The notes under the pieces: model-generated
Told to the model about the DNA's origin: nothing
What the model saw: the letters and a program-made list of their open reading frames with translations, nothing else
The model's database searches: none
Assembly: GCA_016748015.1 (NCBI GenBank)
Contig: JAAOMT010000436.1
Coordinates: forward strand, 1,942,866-2,006,865
From: Geosiphon pyriformis
Lineage: Eukaryota > Glomeromycota > Glomeromycetes > Archaeosporales > Geosiphonaceae
Length of the DNA stretch: 64,000 nucleotides
Direction of reading: 5' to 3'
Position numbers and translations under genes: made by a program
In this document: positions 36,709 through 48,229 of the stretch, piece by piece
Layout: each line of letters begins with the position of its first letter
Numbering within the stretch: the first letter of the stretch is position 1

Positions 36709-37420
36709 TCATTCATTGCCAACTATTATGGTGTATTTTTTCACTTTAGATACTTCCATGTCAGTTTCAATGCTGATGCTATTAATTTGGACAGAAACAG
36801 CTTTAGCTATGCCCAGATTTTTCTTTTTATCACCATGTATGTTGGTCATTGGTCTTGTGGATGGTTCATCAATCTTTCTACCAATTGCTTCTAAAAAGTG
36901 TTTGGCAATGATGCTAACAAATAATTTACTGTTCAGAATCAGATCAATAAAGTAACCAGCTACTTGGACTTTACAAATGAGAGAGGTAATATTGCTGTTG
37001 TTAGCAAGTTCAGCTTGATGTGAGCATTTGTTAGTTTTTGGTGTCTTTTTTTTGGGAATCAAAGATTTGTGAAGGTCTTTTCTAAATTGGGGATGGATCA
37101 TTAATTGGCCAAAGGTAATGTAAGCAGGCATTTCCATAAGATCTTTGACAACAGAATAGAGACCAAATTTTTGTACTATTTTTGGGGGTTCCAACTTTGG
37201 AGAATTCTTGAAAACTTTGGTTTTTGGTGGCTTATTGTTATCAGCAGTTGATTTGGATGCTTTGTTTGGGTCCAGAACGAAATCAATCTTGGCTTTTTTT
37301 TTCTTTTTTGTTAATTCAGAGATGTTGATTGCTAGTTTATCTATATTATGGTCATTATCAGTTAGATTAAAAGCATAAAAGAGGTTTTTTTCTGGTTGGC
37401 TTGTACTTTCACCCTTTGGA
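36709..37420 (-). pseudogene. Aspartic protease region relic, family A
   Basis: Open over 250 codons, but the first 13 or so codons of that frame come from the inserted LTR. The protease core near residue 180 reads Y-F-I-D-L-I-L-N-S-K-L-F-V-S-I-I-A where a retropepsin has D-S/T-G; the aspartate and glycine are both lost (AAC AGT AAA). The flanking hydrophobic frame and the later T-N-I-H-G-D stretch are preserved. Inactive. Confidence 0.85.
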
Positions 37421-37427
37421 GATATGC

Positions 37428-38165
37428 TGTTACAAGTGATTATTTGGGGTCTTAAATTAAATAACAAAACCTGTAACTTGGTGCTCAGAAGTTATTCACA
37501 ATGATGATGATCTGAAAGTTTTGGTTGAGTTCTTTGTATAATGAACAGAGTTTCAATAGGTGTTTATCTGTAGCTTTCTAGAATCACAATTCTGTCAATT
37601 TCTTTCTTTAGCTTAATAGCCAGTACTTCTCTGATAAGTAATCTGTAATTTTTTTACATGCTCTACTCACTTGCAGGGGTTTTTTACCAGGCAATTTTTG
37701 ATGTCAATAACTCAGTGCTTTAATCTTTTAATTAATTAGTACATGACAAAAGAAAAAAATAAATAAAAGAAATAAAAGAAAATAAAAAAATAAGCCAAAG
37801 CAATAAAGTTAGTATCTTGTCAATAGTCATAATCAAGAGCTATTGTTCTAGTGTAATTAAGTATCAATTACTATTAACATAAAGTGTTAATAGTAAAGAG
37901 TGAATTTGAGATAGTAATTAATTAATTATTTGATATTTGTAATGTGGAAGATTGATTAAATCAAATCTAAACTAAAAAATCTGTCTTTTTCTACTTCTAA
38001 TGCTACCAATATATATACATAATTGAGATTCCTTAATTTCTCAATTTTTCATACCAAGAATCCTGCAATTTCTTTGAAAGGAATCCTGAAATTCCACATT
38101 TACTATGGCTATTTCTGATTGGCTAATTTATATGCTAATATACTTCATATATTCTATGAGTAACA
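37428..38165 (-). mobile_element. Solo LTR (family B-related) nested in family A copy 1
   Basis: Begins TGTTACAAGTGATTATTTGG and ends CTATGAGTAACA; related to 27692-28494 and, more distantly, to the 855-bp LTRs. It separates gag from protease. The equivalent place in copy 2 (about 23990-24020) is uninterrupted. No convincing target duplication (ATGC versus GTAC). Confidence 0.85.
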
Positions 38166-39723
38166 GTACCTACCAGTTTAAAGGCTAATAAACAATGGCT
38201 TCAACTAAGAGATCTTTTTCAAAAAAATTAATGTTGACATGATTGGGTTTTTGGTTGGAGACATTATTGTTGATAATTCTGTTGTTTTAATTGTCATTGT
38301 TTCTGGGAGCTGGAGAAGACAAGAGAGAATTGTTACAATTTTTGGATAAATGTCCAGTTAATTCACAACGATAATACACAAGTGGGTCATGATTTTGTTG
38401 TTTTTAATAAGGGGGTTGCTGGAGTTGATTAAAATGGGGTTCAAATCTGGGTTTTTGAGGTTGTTGATTCTCTCTGACTGCTTGGGCTAAGAGTTCCAGT
38501 AACTGGGCAAAATTAGCTGTGAGTCTATTTATTAACTGTTTATTTGGGTCTTGAGTTTGGACAACAAAAGAGGTAACAGCCATTTGGAGAACAGGAGCCA
38601 TAACAGGAGCAGAAGCAAAAACTGGAAGTGTGAATTTCAAGTGCATCTTTTGGTTGTTTTCAATTTGTTGGGCAAGTTCAATAGCCATGTTCATTGTGGG
38701 GTTGTTTTTCAGGACCAGAAGGAACCAAAGAGCATAGGACAAATCTGTTCTCAATCCTTTTGTAAAGGAATAAATCTTTTGTTCTTCTGTCCAGTTTCTT
38801 CCAGAATCTACTCTTTTAATTAACTTTCTAATGGCTTTGGCATATTCAGTTACCATTTCACCAGGACCTTGAGTTTTTTTTTCTAGTTCTATGTATCATT
38901 TAGATATCAAGATAGGAGTTCTAAATTTCATTTCAAACTGAATAGTAAAAGAAGTGTCATCTTCTCCAGCATTTGTCAGTGTCTATCTAATAATTCTTTG
39001 CTAAGCATTGGCATTGGTTTCTTGTAAAAACCAAGTAGCAGGAGAGCCTTGAAGATAGCCACCAACAATTTGAATTATATATTCATTATCATATTGGTTA
39101 ACTGTAGTAGCTCTTTCAAAGTCATCTAACCATTTAATTGGATCTTGTGCATTATTTTTAAACAAAAGTAATAAAGTGTTGTTTCTTTTTCCCAAAGCAG
39201 TTTGTATGTTTTGGAGGGCAATTAGAATGTTCTGTTGTATAAAATTATTAGTCATTAGTTCAGGAGTTACTGTTTGAATAGAATGATCTGAATTACTTGA
39301 AAAGAAATCAAAAACAGGAGCAGTTTAATAGCTTTCTTCTTTTGTTTTAAGAAAAGTTTCAGTTGATTGATGGGCAGCAATCTAAGTATAGATTTGATGA
39401 TTCAGATATTCGAAATCAGGAGACTGTTGTTAAAAGATTATGGAATATAAAAGCTGATTGATGCTGTTGTTTCTTTTTTCAAAGTTGTCTTCAAAATAAG
39501 CTTGATCAAAGTAATAAGTTGTATAGGCTGTGTAGGTTTTAGCTGAATGCTTGTTCAGAAACCAGTTCCAAAAGTCTTAAAATTGTCTACTGGATTGTTT
39601 TTCAATGGGAAAGCAAATCAAGCAAGATGGCAAAAGATTGAGTTTAATAAAGTCTAGATCATTTTTGTTGTGTGCTTCAAAGTATTCTTCTGATTGTTGT
39701 GGCAGATATGAATAATTACCCAT
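38166..39723 (-). pseudogene. Gag relic, family A
   Basis: Starts at an ATG near 39723 (M-G-N-Y-S-Y-L-P-Q-Q) and runs with several stops. 39001-39255 carries W-L-D-D-F-E-R-A-T and G-S-P-A-T-W-F, typical of retrotransposon Gag; 38404-38856 has the later helical part and a Gln/Pro-rich linker. The zinc knuckle at about 38333-38385 reads V-Y-Y-R-C-E-L-T-G-H-L-S-K-N-C, where the first Cys has become Tyr. Confidence 0.85.
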
Positions 39724-39752
39724 ACAATAGAAAACAGAGTGGATTTTGACAA

Positions 39753-39769
39753 CCTCACAGAGAGCACCA
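39753..39769 (-). promoter_or_regulatory. Primer binding site, family A
   Basis: Minus strand TGGTGCTCTCTGTGAGG, six bases inside the 5' LTR. It begins TGG as expected for pairing with a tRNA CCA end and differs in one base from the site of family B at 60076-60092. The tRNA is not identified. Confidence 0.7.
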
Positions 39770-39775
39770 TTTTTA

Positions 39776-40420
39776 TGTTATGAGTTGAAGTAACAAGTTA
39801 ATGAATAGCAAGGAAGAACAGAATTATAGGGTAATGAAAGGAATCAAAGAGAATTCAACTTCAAAGAGTGAATTAAATGAGTATGGATTCAATGTGCAAG
39901 ATCAGTTTCATAAAATATTTCAGTTGCTATACTTTTCAAAAGATAACCAAAAATCTGAAGGTAGAAAGATAGTCCATACTATTAACAAATGATCATGCCT
40001 GGTATAATTTTATGCCTCACATTGGCACTTTTAGAATTTAATATCAGGTATCAAATATACTCTTCAGTCATATTTTATTTAATAATCTTCAAATGCTGCA
40101 ATTACACATTTCAGGAAAAAGATAAGGAATAACCAACAAGTGATTTTTTATTCCAAAATGTTTAAATATTTGAAAGTAGGGAAAGAAAAATTTAGTAATA
40201 AGAAAAAGATTGAGATAAAAGTTGTTATTTTATTTATTTGATTTCTTTGATTTCTACATGCTTTTTTTACTGCTAAGAGATTCATTACTTATATAGCTAT
40301 CAAAAAGTGGTTAATGATCAGGTTAATGATTACTTTCTAAAAATAGAGTGGCTAATTTATATGATATCAGTGGCTAATACATGTGATAATTAATAAGAAG
40401 TATAAGTTTCAACTATAACA
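39776..40420 (-). repeat. 5' LTR of family A copy 1
   Basis: 645 bases, TGTTATGAGTTGAAGTAACA ... CAACTATAACA, a better preserved partner of 32072-32702, with intact TG/CA ends. Confidence 0.92.
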
Positions 40421-41040
40421 ATATTATAATTAAGACCAGATTTGACTAAAAAAATTTCTTTTTCATTATTAGAATATTTAATATTGTTTATTAAAACTTT
40501 TTTTTTTAAGAGAAAATATTATTAACAGAATCATGAAAGGCTCTTTTGAGTAGTTTTTTTTAGACATATTACTACTTAAAGTAATCTTTAAGTTTATTAC
40601 AAAGGATTATTAGCTTGAAAAATATTAAAAAAAATACAACTAGAAAAATTAAAAAACTTTTTTTTTGAAGAAAAATATTCTTTGAGAAATTTTTTTTTAT
40701 ATTTTTAATAATATATATGTATTTATTAATTAATTTGACTTTTTTTTACAAATTATAAATATTTATTTTAATTAAAAAAAGAATAAAGCTTAATATTTTT
40801 TTAAGAAATTTTATTTATATGAATTTTAATAATATATACAGTATTTTTTTCAATTAAAGCAAATTATTTAAAAGTCACTAAATTAATTTAATAAGTTACA
40901 ATTCAATTAATAAAATTTTAAAAAAGCTAATTATACAATTGTTTTTAAAATATTAACTGAAATTTTTTAACAATTATTTTTTAAATTTATATTTTTTTAA
41001 TTAGTTGTTTTATTTTTTTATTTTTTTATTTATTTAACAA
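40421..41040. other. AT-rich stretch between family A and the next LINE
   Basis: Homopolymer-rich. The last part (about 40990-41040) with TTTATTTTTTTA repeats is the A-rich tail of the minus-strand LINE that follows. Nothing else recognised. Confidence 0.5.
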
Positions 41041-41097
41041 GTGAGGTTCAAACACAGCCTAATACTATACATTAATAAATTAATCTAAACTAGGTAT

Positions 41098-42107
41098 TGT
41101 TACTGGAGGTTTTTGGTCTCTTTTCTTAAATGTTGTAAATGTCTGTTGGTTGCAAATTCATATTTTCTAGAAGTAGTTGAACCTTCAGTACTGAATTTAT
41201 CTTCAAATTATTTCCTATAATTTGAACTGCTGGGTTTATAAGTGAAATGGCCAATTCCTTGCCAGTTACTTTATGTAGTTATATTGTAGTAAATGTCAAC
41301 TCTTTCCCAGGAATTGCTCATCTGGAAGCTTACTAAAAATGTGTAGTTACTTTGCTGTGAAAGTTAACTCTTCTACAGGAATCTTGTCTGTAGACTACCC
41401 TAATGATTATAATAAAAAAATAAAAAAAATATAAAAGAAATGTAAAAGAAATTGAATTCTGTCAAGGGAAACGTTTTCTATCCAGGCCTGGAGTCACTAA
41501 CAGTTTACTGAAATTGGTAGTTAATCAATTTCAAAACATTAATTGGGTTTTGGGGATTTTCCAAGTGCAATAATTAAAGAATTTGGTTTTTCAATTTATT
41601 TGATATTTATTTCTTTTTGTGTGTGTAGGAATGGTTCTAAGTGATAAATCTAAAGTAAGATACATTTTCTTGAAGAGAAAAGCTCTTCTTTTATACAACT
41701 TGTTGTAGTACTAATCTATGAACTTGCACTTTTTCTCTTTGCTCAAATTTCGGCGAACTAAAGATATATTTTGATGGACTACAAGTTATTTCGCTGAACT
41801 ATTGATTAATTTGGGTGAACTATTCATAATTTCGGCGAATTTCTATAAATTTCGGCGAATTTTTTATAAATTTCGGCGAATTTCTGTAAATTTCGGCGAA
41901 TTTCTGAATGTTACAAAGTTCAGGGTATTGTGTAATTTGATCATCCTACTTTTTGTTATACTAATTGGATTATTTAATTGAATCGTGATATGTGATAATT
42001 GATTAAATAATAAATGATAATTTGAAATGATATTAATATACTAATTAATTATAGGAATTATAAGGGTAATTTCATGCTAATTAATAGCTAAAATTCTACT
42101 GGTAACA
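41098..42107 (-). mobile_element. Solo LTR, family C, with GTAT target duplication
   Basis: 1010 bases, TGTTACTGGAGG ... CTACTGGTAACA, flanked on both sides by GTAT (41094-41097 and 42108-42111). It matches the LTR at 48748-49717. The LINE reading continues across it: compare 41085-41095 plus 42112 onward with 61160-61215. Confidence 0.92.
41746..41907. repeat. CpG-bearing 20-21 bp tandem array in the family C LTR
   Basis: TTCGGCGAA recurs at 41750, 41831, 41851, 41872 and 41892, with degenerate units at about 41790 (TTCGCTGAA) and 41811 (TTGGGTGAA). The spacing is 20-21 bases. The LTR at 48748-49717 has a shorter array at about 49419-49510. Confidence 0.85.
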
Positions 42108-42631
42108 GTATGAATTATGTATTTTTTACACATGATCAGCCACTCAAGCTGATCAAGACAACAATAAGCACCTATGTAAACAAAAACAGGGCTCCCAATA
42201 TCTGAAAAAAATAAACAAGACCTACAAAAACCAAAACCAACACCAAATGTCTCATTAATTCCTAGCAATTTAACCATACCAGCAGAAAACATTGAAAACA
42301 GCCCAGAAACTAAATCCAAAACTGACTTATCACATGGTATTAGCCTATTTTTTTCCATAAAAGCATGATGTTTAGTACAGACCAACCAAATTTTTTTCCT
42401 AAAAGCAAGACAGAAGTCATACATAAAGTCCACAATCTTCTGATCTGCAATCTTAGAATTTTTGAAAACAGATACAGTCTTCTGAAGCCAATCTTTAAAA
42501 ACAAAGTTCTTGTAAAAAGCTGTATATACTGTAGCATTCAAAACACAAGAGAACAATAATTGTGACACACATAAAAAAGAAAGGAAGAGACCAAAAAGTG
42601 CATACCAAACAGTCATATGGATATTCAACAA
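42108..42631 (-). pseudogene. LINE C-terminal region
   Basis: A long open stretch (42077-42631, the last codons in the LTR) reading F-V-F-K-D-W-L-Q-K, then V-D-F-M-Y-D-F-C-L-A-F-R-K-K-I-W-L-V, then H-H-A-F-M-E-K-N and L-L-G-I-N-E-T-F-G-V-G-F-G-F. The same order is seen, more decayed, at 61231-61682. This is the part after the RNase H and zinc motif; its function is unknown. Confidence 0.75.
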
Positions 42632-43120
42632 CTAATAATGAACAGAAACATCAACCATACAAGAAAAAGCATGATCAGAAATCCCAACATTGCCACAATA
42701 CAAACACAACACACTAGAGTAACACTTGTCATATAGATACTTCTAAACAGCAACTGGCAATCAACAATGCAAAGCTTTCATAAAGTACATACAAGTGCCA
42801 GCAATAATCTCACTAGTAAAACCAGCAGCCATATGTGAGTCAGAATGTCACACTAAAAATAAGCTAAGCCAATCAACATCTAAGAACAAACTATTATTTA
42901 ACATTCTAGATTCAGAACCAATTTTTTAGCATGTATGATGAATAGACCAAAAGATTCCATAAACAAAATATCTAGAATTACCAGAAACAATACTACCTTC
43001 AGCCAAGACACAATGTTCCTTCAAATTGAGAAGAAGACACCAGGAAAAAAGAGAAATATTATTGGCAAGTGCATTAGCACATTTGTTACCAAAGATGCCT
43101 AAGTGACCTTTAACTTTGTA

Positions 43121-43480
43121 CTAGCTAACATTTAAATTCTTTTTTCTAATAATGTTTATGATGTGCTGACACTTAACCCAATACTGATTCCAAAAATCTG
43201 GATGTATCAAACCCAATTCTGATTTGCACACATCCAGAGCAGCTTGACTGTCTGTAAAAAAGTGAACCAAGCTAAGAAAGGGAACAAATTCAAAAGTCAA
43301 TACAATAGTCTGCAACTCTGCCAAAGTAGAAGACAACAAACCAAAAATCCTAACCCCTAAACCTAAGTTCATATTTCCAAAAAAAACTGTTGTACTAGTT
43401 CTTACATTAGCACTTCACAAGTTCTTCAGAGATCTGTTTATATAGATAGAAAGACTATTAGCCATAATATCTAACAAGTG
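43121..43480 (-). pseudogene. LINE RNase H domain
   Basis: Reads S-S-T-L-A-E-L-Q-T-I-V-L (catalytic Glu region), F-F-T-D-S-Q-A-A-L-D-V-C (catalytic Asp) and F-W-N-Q-Y-W-V-K-C-Q-H-I-I-N-I-I. RNase H removes the RNA from the cDNA hybrid. The core residues here are intact, although the frame breaks at both ends. Confidence 0.8.
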
Positions 43481-43699
43481 ACTATAAACATGCTTGAACT
43501 TACTAGACTTCAAAATACTTAAAAGTCCAAAACTATACAAAGAAAAAGAGCCAATAGAAAAAAAAGCTACACTATTAAGAAAATTAATAAAAATCTTAAA
43601 TCAATCAGAAACAAAACTATGCAGGTCCAATCTTTTCTAATGCTTGAAGATTTTTCAATTAAAGATAGCATTCTTCCAATTATAAAGCTGCTTCATAAA

Positions 43700-45110
43700 A
43701 GCTATGCCATATTACTGAAGTAAAGAGAGAAACCTAAAGAATATAGACTCATCAAACACAGTTAACATAGGAGTTCCATTTTGAAAACAAAAAGAATTGA
43801 CCATTGGACCACTTAAGGACAAATTGTAACCAAGAAAAATACAAACCACACCTGCCAAAAAATTATTAGATAAATTGACTTTAATGTGAGCTAAAGAATT
43901 CAAAAGATGAAGTGGATGCCAACTCAGAGTTTATAAGTCAAAAGATCTGTATAAAAACAAACAACCCAAAATTCCAACAGAGTTTACAAAACACACAACA
44001 GAAGCCACTTTGCTTTCAGTCTAGACCTGCTTAAAAGTTTTCAAACTATACAATAAAGGATGGTAAAGTGCATTACTGGGAAAGTCAAGTGGCAGACCAG
44101 ATTTCAATTTCAAGCTCTTGTAAATTAAAGCATCCCACTTTTCACATACTTTAACAGGAATAAAGCTGAACTGCATCTTGTATTTAACAATAAGATAGAA
44201 AACAGTTGACATTAAATATGAGAATTGTTTATCTGAAATGGTTTTTTTTAGTATAAGATTGGCAAAAAATCTGATATCCAAATGTGTCTTAGCCAAACTA
44301 GACTTCAACAAACTTTTGGTAGACAAAAAAATACCCAGATAATAATAAGACTCTTCTTTTCTGACAATGGAAATAGACAAACCACTAATTAACAAAGAAA
44401 AGCATTCAACTTTGCAATTGATAGAAATGACTACTGTTTTGTCATTATTAATGAAAATGTTATTAATTCTAAAAAATTCATTAGCAATATTGAGAATATG
44501 TTGTGTTATAATTTAACTATTATCAATTTAGATCATATTATCAACAAAAGCACTAGCAGCAAAAAAAAACATCAATTCAGTCTGAAATTCCACATAACCA
44601 GTTCTAGCAACAAAATGAAAATTCAACCTATATCTACACACACTTTTCTGTCTCTTGACTTCACATAAAAGAAGATCATAAAAAATGCACCAAAAAAGAA
44701 ATAAGAACACCTTCTCTTAGTCCAAACTATCATGCACTTAATATCCATCTAACAATCCAAAATTAGTTATAATTTTGTTAACACAATCATTGTGAATGTC
44801 TCCAAAAAACCTAATGAACTTGTCACATATTTTTATTCTAACCAAGCTTTTTTTAAGATACTCTTAATCAACAGAATTGTAGGTCTTTTATATGTTTTGC
44901 AAAACCAGTCAGAATTCACAGTTCTTTTTTAAAGCATTCTTAACAACCAAACCAATGGCAAAAATAGAAGATTGCATTGTTATACTCTTTAAAACTAAGA
45001 AATTGTTCTCTTATAAAACATCAAAAGTGCTGCATGCCAAAGAAATCCTATTTAAGAAAATCTTGAAAAGGATTTTGCAGGTAGTTTCAATTAAAGCAAT
45101 AGATTAGACA
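43700..45110 (-). pseudogene. LINE reverse transcriptase relic
   Basis: 44021-44395 carries Y-Y-L-G-I-F-L-S-T-K, then S-D-K-Q-F-S-Y-L, then K-W-D-A-L-I-Y-K-S-L-K-L-K-S-G-L-P-L-D-F. The active-site box at 44534-44545 reads F-V-D-N where the family has F-V-D-D or F-A-D-D. Stops separate the pieces. Confidence 0.85.
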
Positions 45111-45235
45111 TTCATAAGAACTTCCTTCCACTCATATGATTTGGGAATTATTAAAATTCAAGCTTCCTTCTAAGCATTGCAATTTTTTTAAGAATTTTTT
45201 TTTATAGTTAATAAAAATATAATTGAGTTATATAT

Positions 45236-46090
45236 TGTTACAGATGATTAATTGGGGTCTCAATGCAAATAACAAACTCATAACTTGGTGCTCAATTGAT
45301 ATGATAATGTTAATTTCTGAAGATTGTTTATATCTGAAGGTTTTTGTTGATTGAGTCCTTTGTATAATAAACAGAGATTCAATTGTTGTCTTCTCAGTAG
45401 CCTCCTAGAATCGCAATTTTGTCAAATTTCTTTCTCAGCATAGTGGCCAGTAATCTGGCAGAGATGCTCTTCTGGTAAGCTATTCTTTAATTCTCAATGT
45501 TATATCCTTCCTTTGAGGTCTTTTACCAGACTATCTTTGACATCAATAACTCAGTGCTTTTACTTTTCAATCAATTAGTCAAACAACAGAAATAACAAAA
45601 AATAATAATAAAAGAGAACAAAAAAAATAAGCCAAGACAATAAATGTTAGTATCCTATCAATAGCCATGATCAAAAGCTATTGTTCTAGTGTAATTAAGT
45701 ATTAATTATTATCAAAATGAAGTATTAATAGTGGGAAGTGGATTTGAGATATTGAATGATTATTTATTAATATTTTGTGATGTGGAAGATTGCTTAGATT
45801 AAATCTAAACTGAGAAGTCTGTCTTTTCTGCTTCTAATACTACTGTTATATATACCTAATTTATGTTCTATGAGATTGCTCACATTCTTGAATGATGTGT
45901 TATGATTTCTTGAGCAATGCTTACATTGCTAAACAATATGCCCTAATTTTCTAACATTACTTTACATTGCTGAGCAATGTGCTGTAATTCCTAATATTGT
46001 TCTATATTGTTAAACAATGTGCTTATGTGTTAACTACTACTCTCTTATTGGTCTGCTATTTTTTTATAACTGTTTTTTTTATGAGTAATA
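45236..46090 (-). repeat. 3' LTR, family B
   Basis: TGTTACAGATGATTAATTGG ... TATGAGTAATA; the final CA is TA by one transition. It contains three 17-bp palindromes (45922, 45964 and 46004) at 40-42 bp spacing. Confidence 0.92.
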
Positions 46091-46103
46091 TTATCTCCTT
46101 CTT
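46091..46103 (-). other. Polypurine tract, family B
   Basis: Minus strand AAGAAGGAGATAA abuts the 3' LTR. Confidence 0.6.
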
Positions 46104-46109
46104 TTAATA

Positions 46110-46745
46110 TTGAGCTCTGTTAAAATTCTCATTTTGAATTATGTTGAATACTTCTTTTTCAAGTAGTGTTTGTTTTACCCTACTTTTTATTTTTTCAATT
46201 TGTGAGTTGTTTATTCTTCCCTATTGGTTGATGATTATTGTTTCCATGTTAAAGTGTAACAATACTTCTGGGTAGTTTTGAAATATAGTGTGTAGTCAAT
46301 AAATAATCCTAATGTGTAATGTCAAGTTTGTTTTTTTTCTAATAATGTCTTCAATGTTTCAGATTATTTTTTGATTGAAAATTCTCTTGGCTTTGTCAAA
46401 ATATAACTTTTGAATATCTACTTTTTGTCCCAGTTAATAGTAGCAGTATGGTATTAGAAGTTGGTTTATTCATTGGTTCCAATTTTTTTTCATTGGTTTT
46501 TCTGATGGAACAATGATAGTTGTCTTTCCAAAAGTGTCTTTTACTTTCTCTACTATTTTATCTGACCAGTTTATTAATTGTTTTTGTGGTCGCTAGTATG
46601 GTGTACTTTTCCCTTTTTGTTTGATGTTTTAATAACAAATTGTTTGATTGTTGATAATAATTTTCATGTTTACTTGCTGTTGACTTATGGCCTGAAACAA
46701 TTGTTGAACTAAAGTATAAATATAGTCTGGTATTTCCATTTTTTT
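46110..46745 (-). pseudogene. ORF3 relic, family B
   Basis: Following integrase on the minus strand, a frame starting M-E-I-P-D-Y-I-Y-T-L-V-Q-Q-L and, shifted by one base, a second segment K-L-Y-F-D-K-A-K-R-I-F-N ... T-I-F-Q-N-Y-P-E-V-L-L-H-F-N ... I-N-N-S-Q-I-E-K-I-K end just before the polypurine tract. Stops are frequent. It occupies the place of ORF3 in families A and C and shares their Y-F-x-x-(G/A)-K pattern. Function unknown. Confidence 0.5.
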
Positions 46746-48130
46746 TTGTTGCTTTTGTTGCATTGACCATGTCTTTATATACTCTTTTGGTTTGTTTAAT
46801 TTAATGTGTTTGTTTCAATAATTATAATTGGTTCCAGATCTTGTGGAATTTCATTTGGTTGAACTAGTATTCTCTGTACTCCTAATTGTAGAATATTATT
46901 GGTGGATGATAATATTATATAGTGATATGATTTTAGTCAATTACCATGTGCTGCTTTGGCTAAGATTTTGTTGTTTCATTTTAATTTATAAGTTCTATTT
47001 CCTAGAATTTTTTCTATGTAAAATAATTCATCTCATTTGGTGTCAAATTTTCTACTCCATTGTTTTTCCACTTTGGTATGATATAAAAGTACTTTGTCTT
47101 CAATCTTGAATTCAACTGGTTTATCTGGTAGTTGGTTATTGTGTCTTTCTTTTTGTTTTTCTTGTGATTTTTGGATGTTATCAGCTGCTTTTTACCATTT
47201 GTTTTCTAGCATTTCCATTAAGTCATATGTTCTTCTTAACAATGTTTCTTGGAAATTATCTTCTGTTATTGGTTCTGTTGAATATGTATTGACTTTTATC
47301 TCAACTGGTAATATTGCTGTTCTACCATATATTAATTCAAATAGTGTTGCTTGTGTAGTATCTTGTTTCATTGTCTAATAAGCAAATAATACTAATGGTA
47401 TGAATAAATCCCATTCATCTTGGTTTTTTTGGCTGATCTTGACTATCACTTCACACAATATTCTATTGAATTTTTCGACTAGTCCATTGGTTTGTGAATG
47501 ATATGATGATGATAATAGTCTCTTTATTCCAAATCTTTGACTCAGTTTTGTTAATGTTCTATTCACAAAATGAGTTCCTTGGTTGGATAATAATTTTTTT
47601 GGACATTTGTGTCAACAAATCAGATCTTAATAAATGAATTCAGCAATGAATTTTGCATCCACTCTTTGAATTGCTTTTGTTTCTGGCTATTTAGTAAAAT
47701 AATCCATGACTACTGCAATATGTCTGTTGTCTTTGCTGGTAATTGTTAATAGTCTAACTAAGTCAATTCCAATATAATTAAATAATTGTCCTACTTTTAT
47801 CAGTCTCAATAGTTTACTGGATCTGGTTTCTTCTCTTCTTTAACAAACATCACAATTTTGAACATATTAAATGATATCTGGATACATTAATGGTCAATAG
47901 TATCTTTTCCTGGTTCTTTTCATGGTTGCTTCTTTATGAAAATATCCTGCTATTGGATCTAAGTGCATGTTGAACAATATTGTTTCTTTCTCTGGTTCTG
48001 TAATTACTCTGATTGATTGATTTGGATTTCTTTTGTTTTTTTGGTAAAGTATATTTTGATGGTTGATAAAATATTTTGATTGTTGTTTTATGTTATTTTG
48101 TTTTTTTTGAGATAATTTCTCTTTGAACAA
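46746..48130 (-). pseudogene. Integrase relic, family B
   Basis: 47894-48130 is the zinc-binding start (H-L-D-P-I-A-G-Y-F-H-K-E-A-T-M-K-R-T), 47375-47566 has S-S-Y-H-S-Q-T-N-G-L-V-E-K-F-N-R with the catalytic Glu, and about 46840-47100 carries the C-terminal V-L-L-Y-H-T-K and K-I-L-G-N-R-T-Y-K-L-K. In-frame stops. Confidence 0.85.
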
Positions 48131-48229
48131 TTGGATATTTATATAATATTGAAGTTGTTAGTATTTTTGTATATTCATCTTTTTGTTATATTTTTGAGTT
48201 AAAATGTTCTTAGATTTGTTTCATTCTTG

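Larger units (their letters stand above)
32072..40420 (-). mobile_element. Ty3/gypsy retrotransposon family A, copy 1, near full length
   Basis: Flanked by LTRs 32072-32702 and 39776-40420, with ATAT on both outer sides as a possible 4-bp target duplication. Internal order on the minus strand: primer site, gag, protease, cysteine-rich linker, RT, RNase H, integrase, ORF3, polypurine tract. That order (integrase last in pol) is Ty3/gypsy. A solo LTR of another family sits at the gag/protease border. Many stops and loss of catalytic residues make it defective. It is inserted beyond the 5' half of the minus-strand LINE. Confidence 0.92.
41041..45235 (-). mobile_element. Minus-strand LINE, 5'-truncated, split by a solo LTR
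   Basis: 3' end near 41041 with an A-rich AAATAAA tail, then the C-terminal region (interrupted by the LTR 41098-42107), RNase H (43121-43372), RT (about 43700-45110). Coding sequence stops near 45180, so the endonuclease and ORF1 are missing, the usual LINE 5' truncation; the family B element begins directly after. Confidence 0.85.

Noticed and set aside
41041-41062. tRNA B-box-like GGTTCAAA
   Set aside because: No A-box or cloverleaf around it; it is part of the LINE 3' end.
46828-47378. Plus-strand frames with hydrophobic runs, resembling membrane proteins
   Set aside because: Antisense of the family B integrase C-terminus, where frequent Lys/Asn codons give Phe/Leu-rich shadows.
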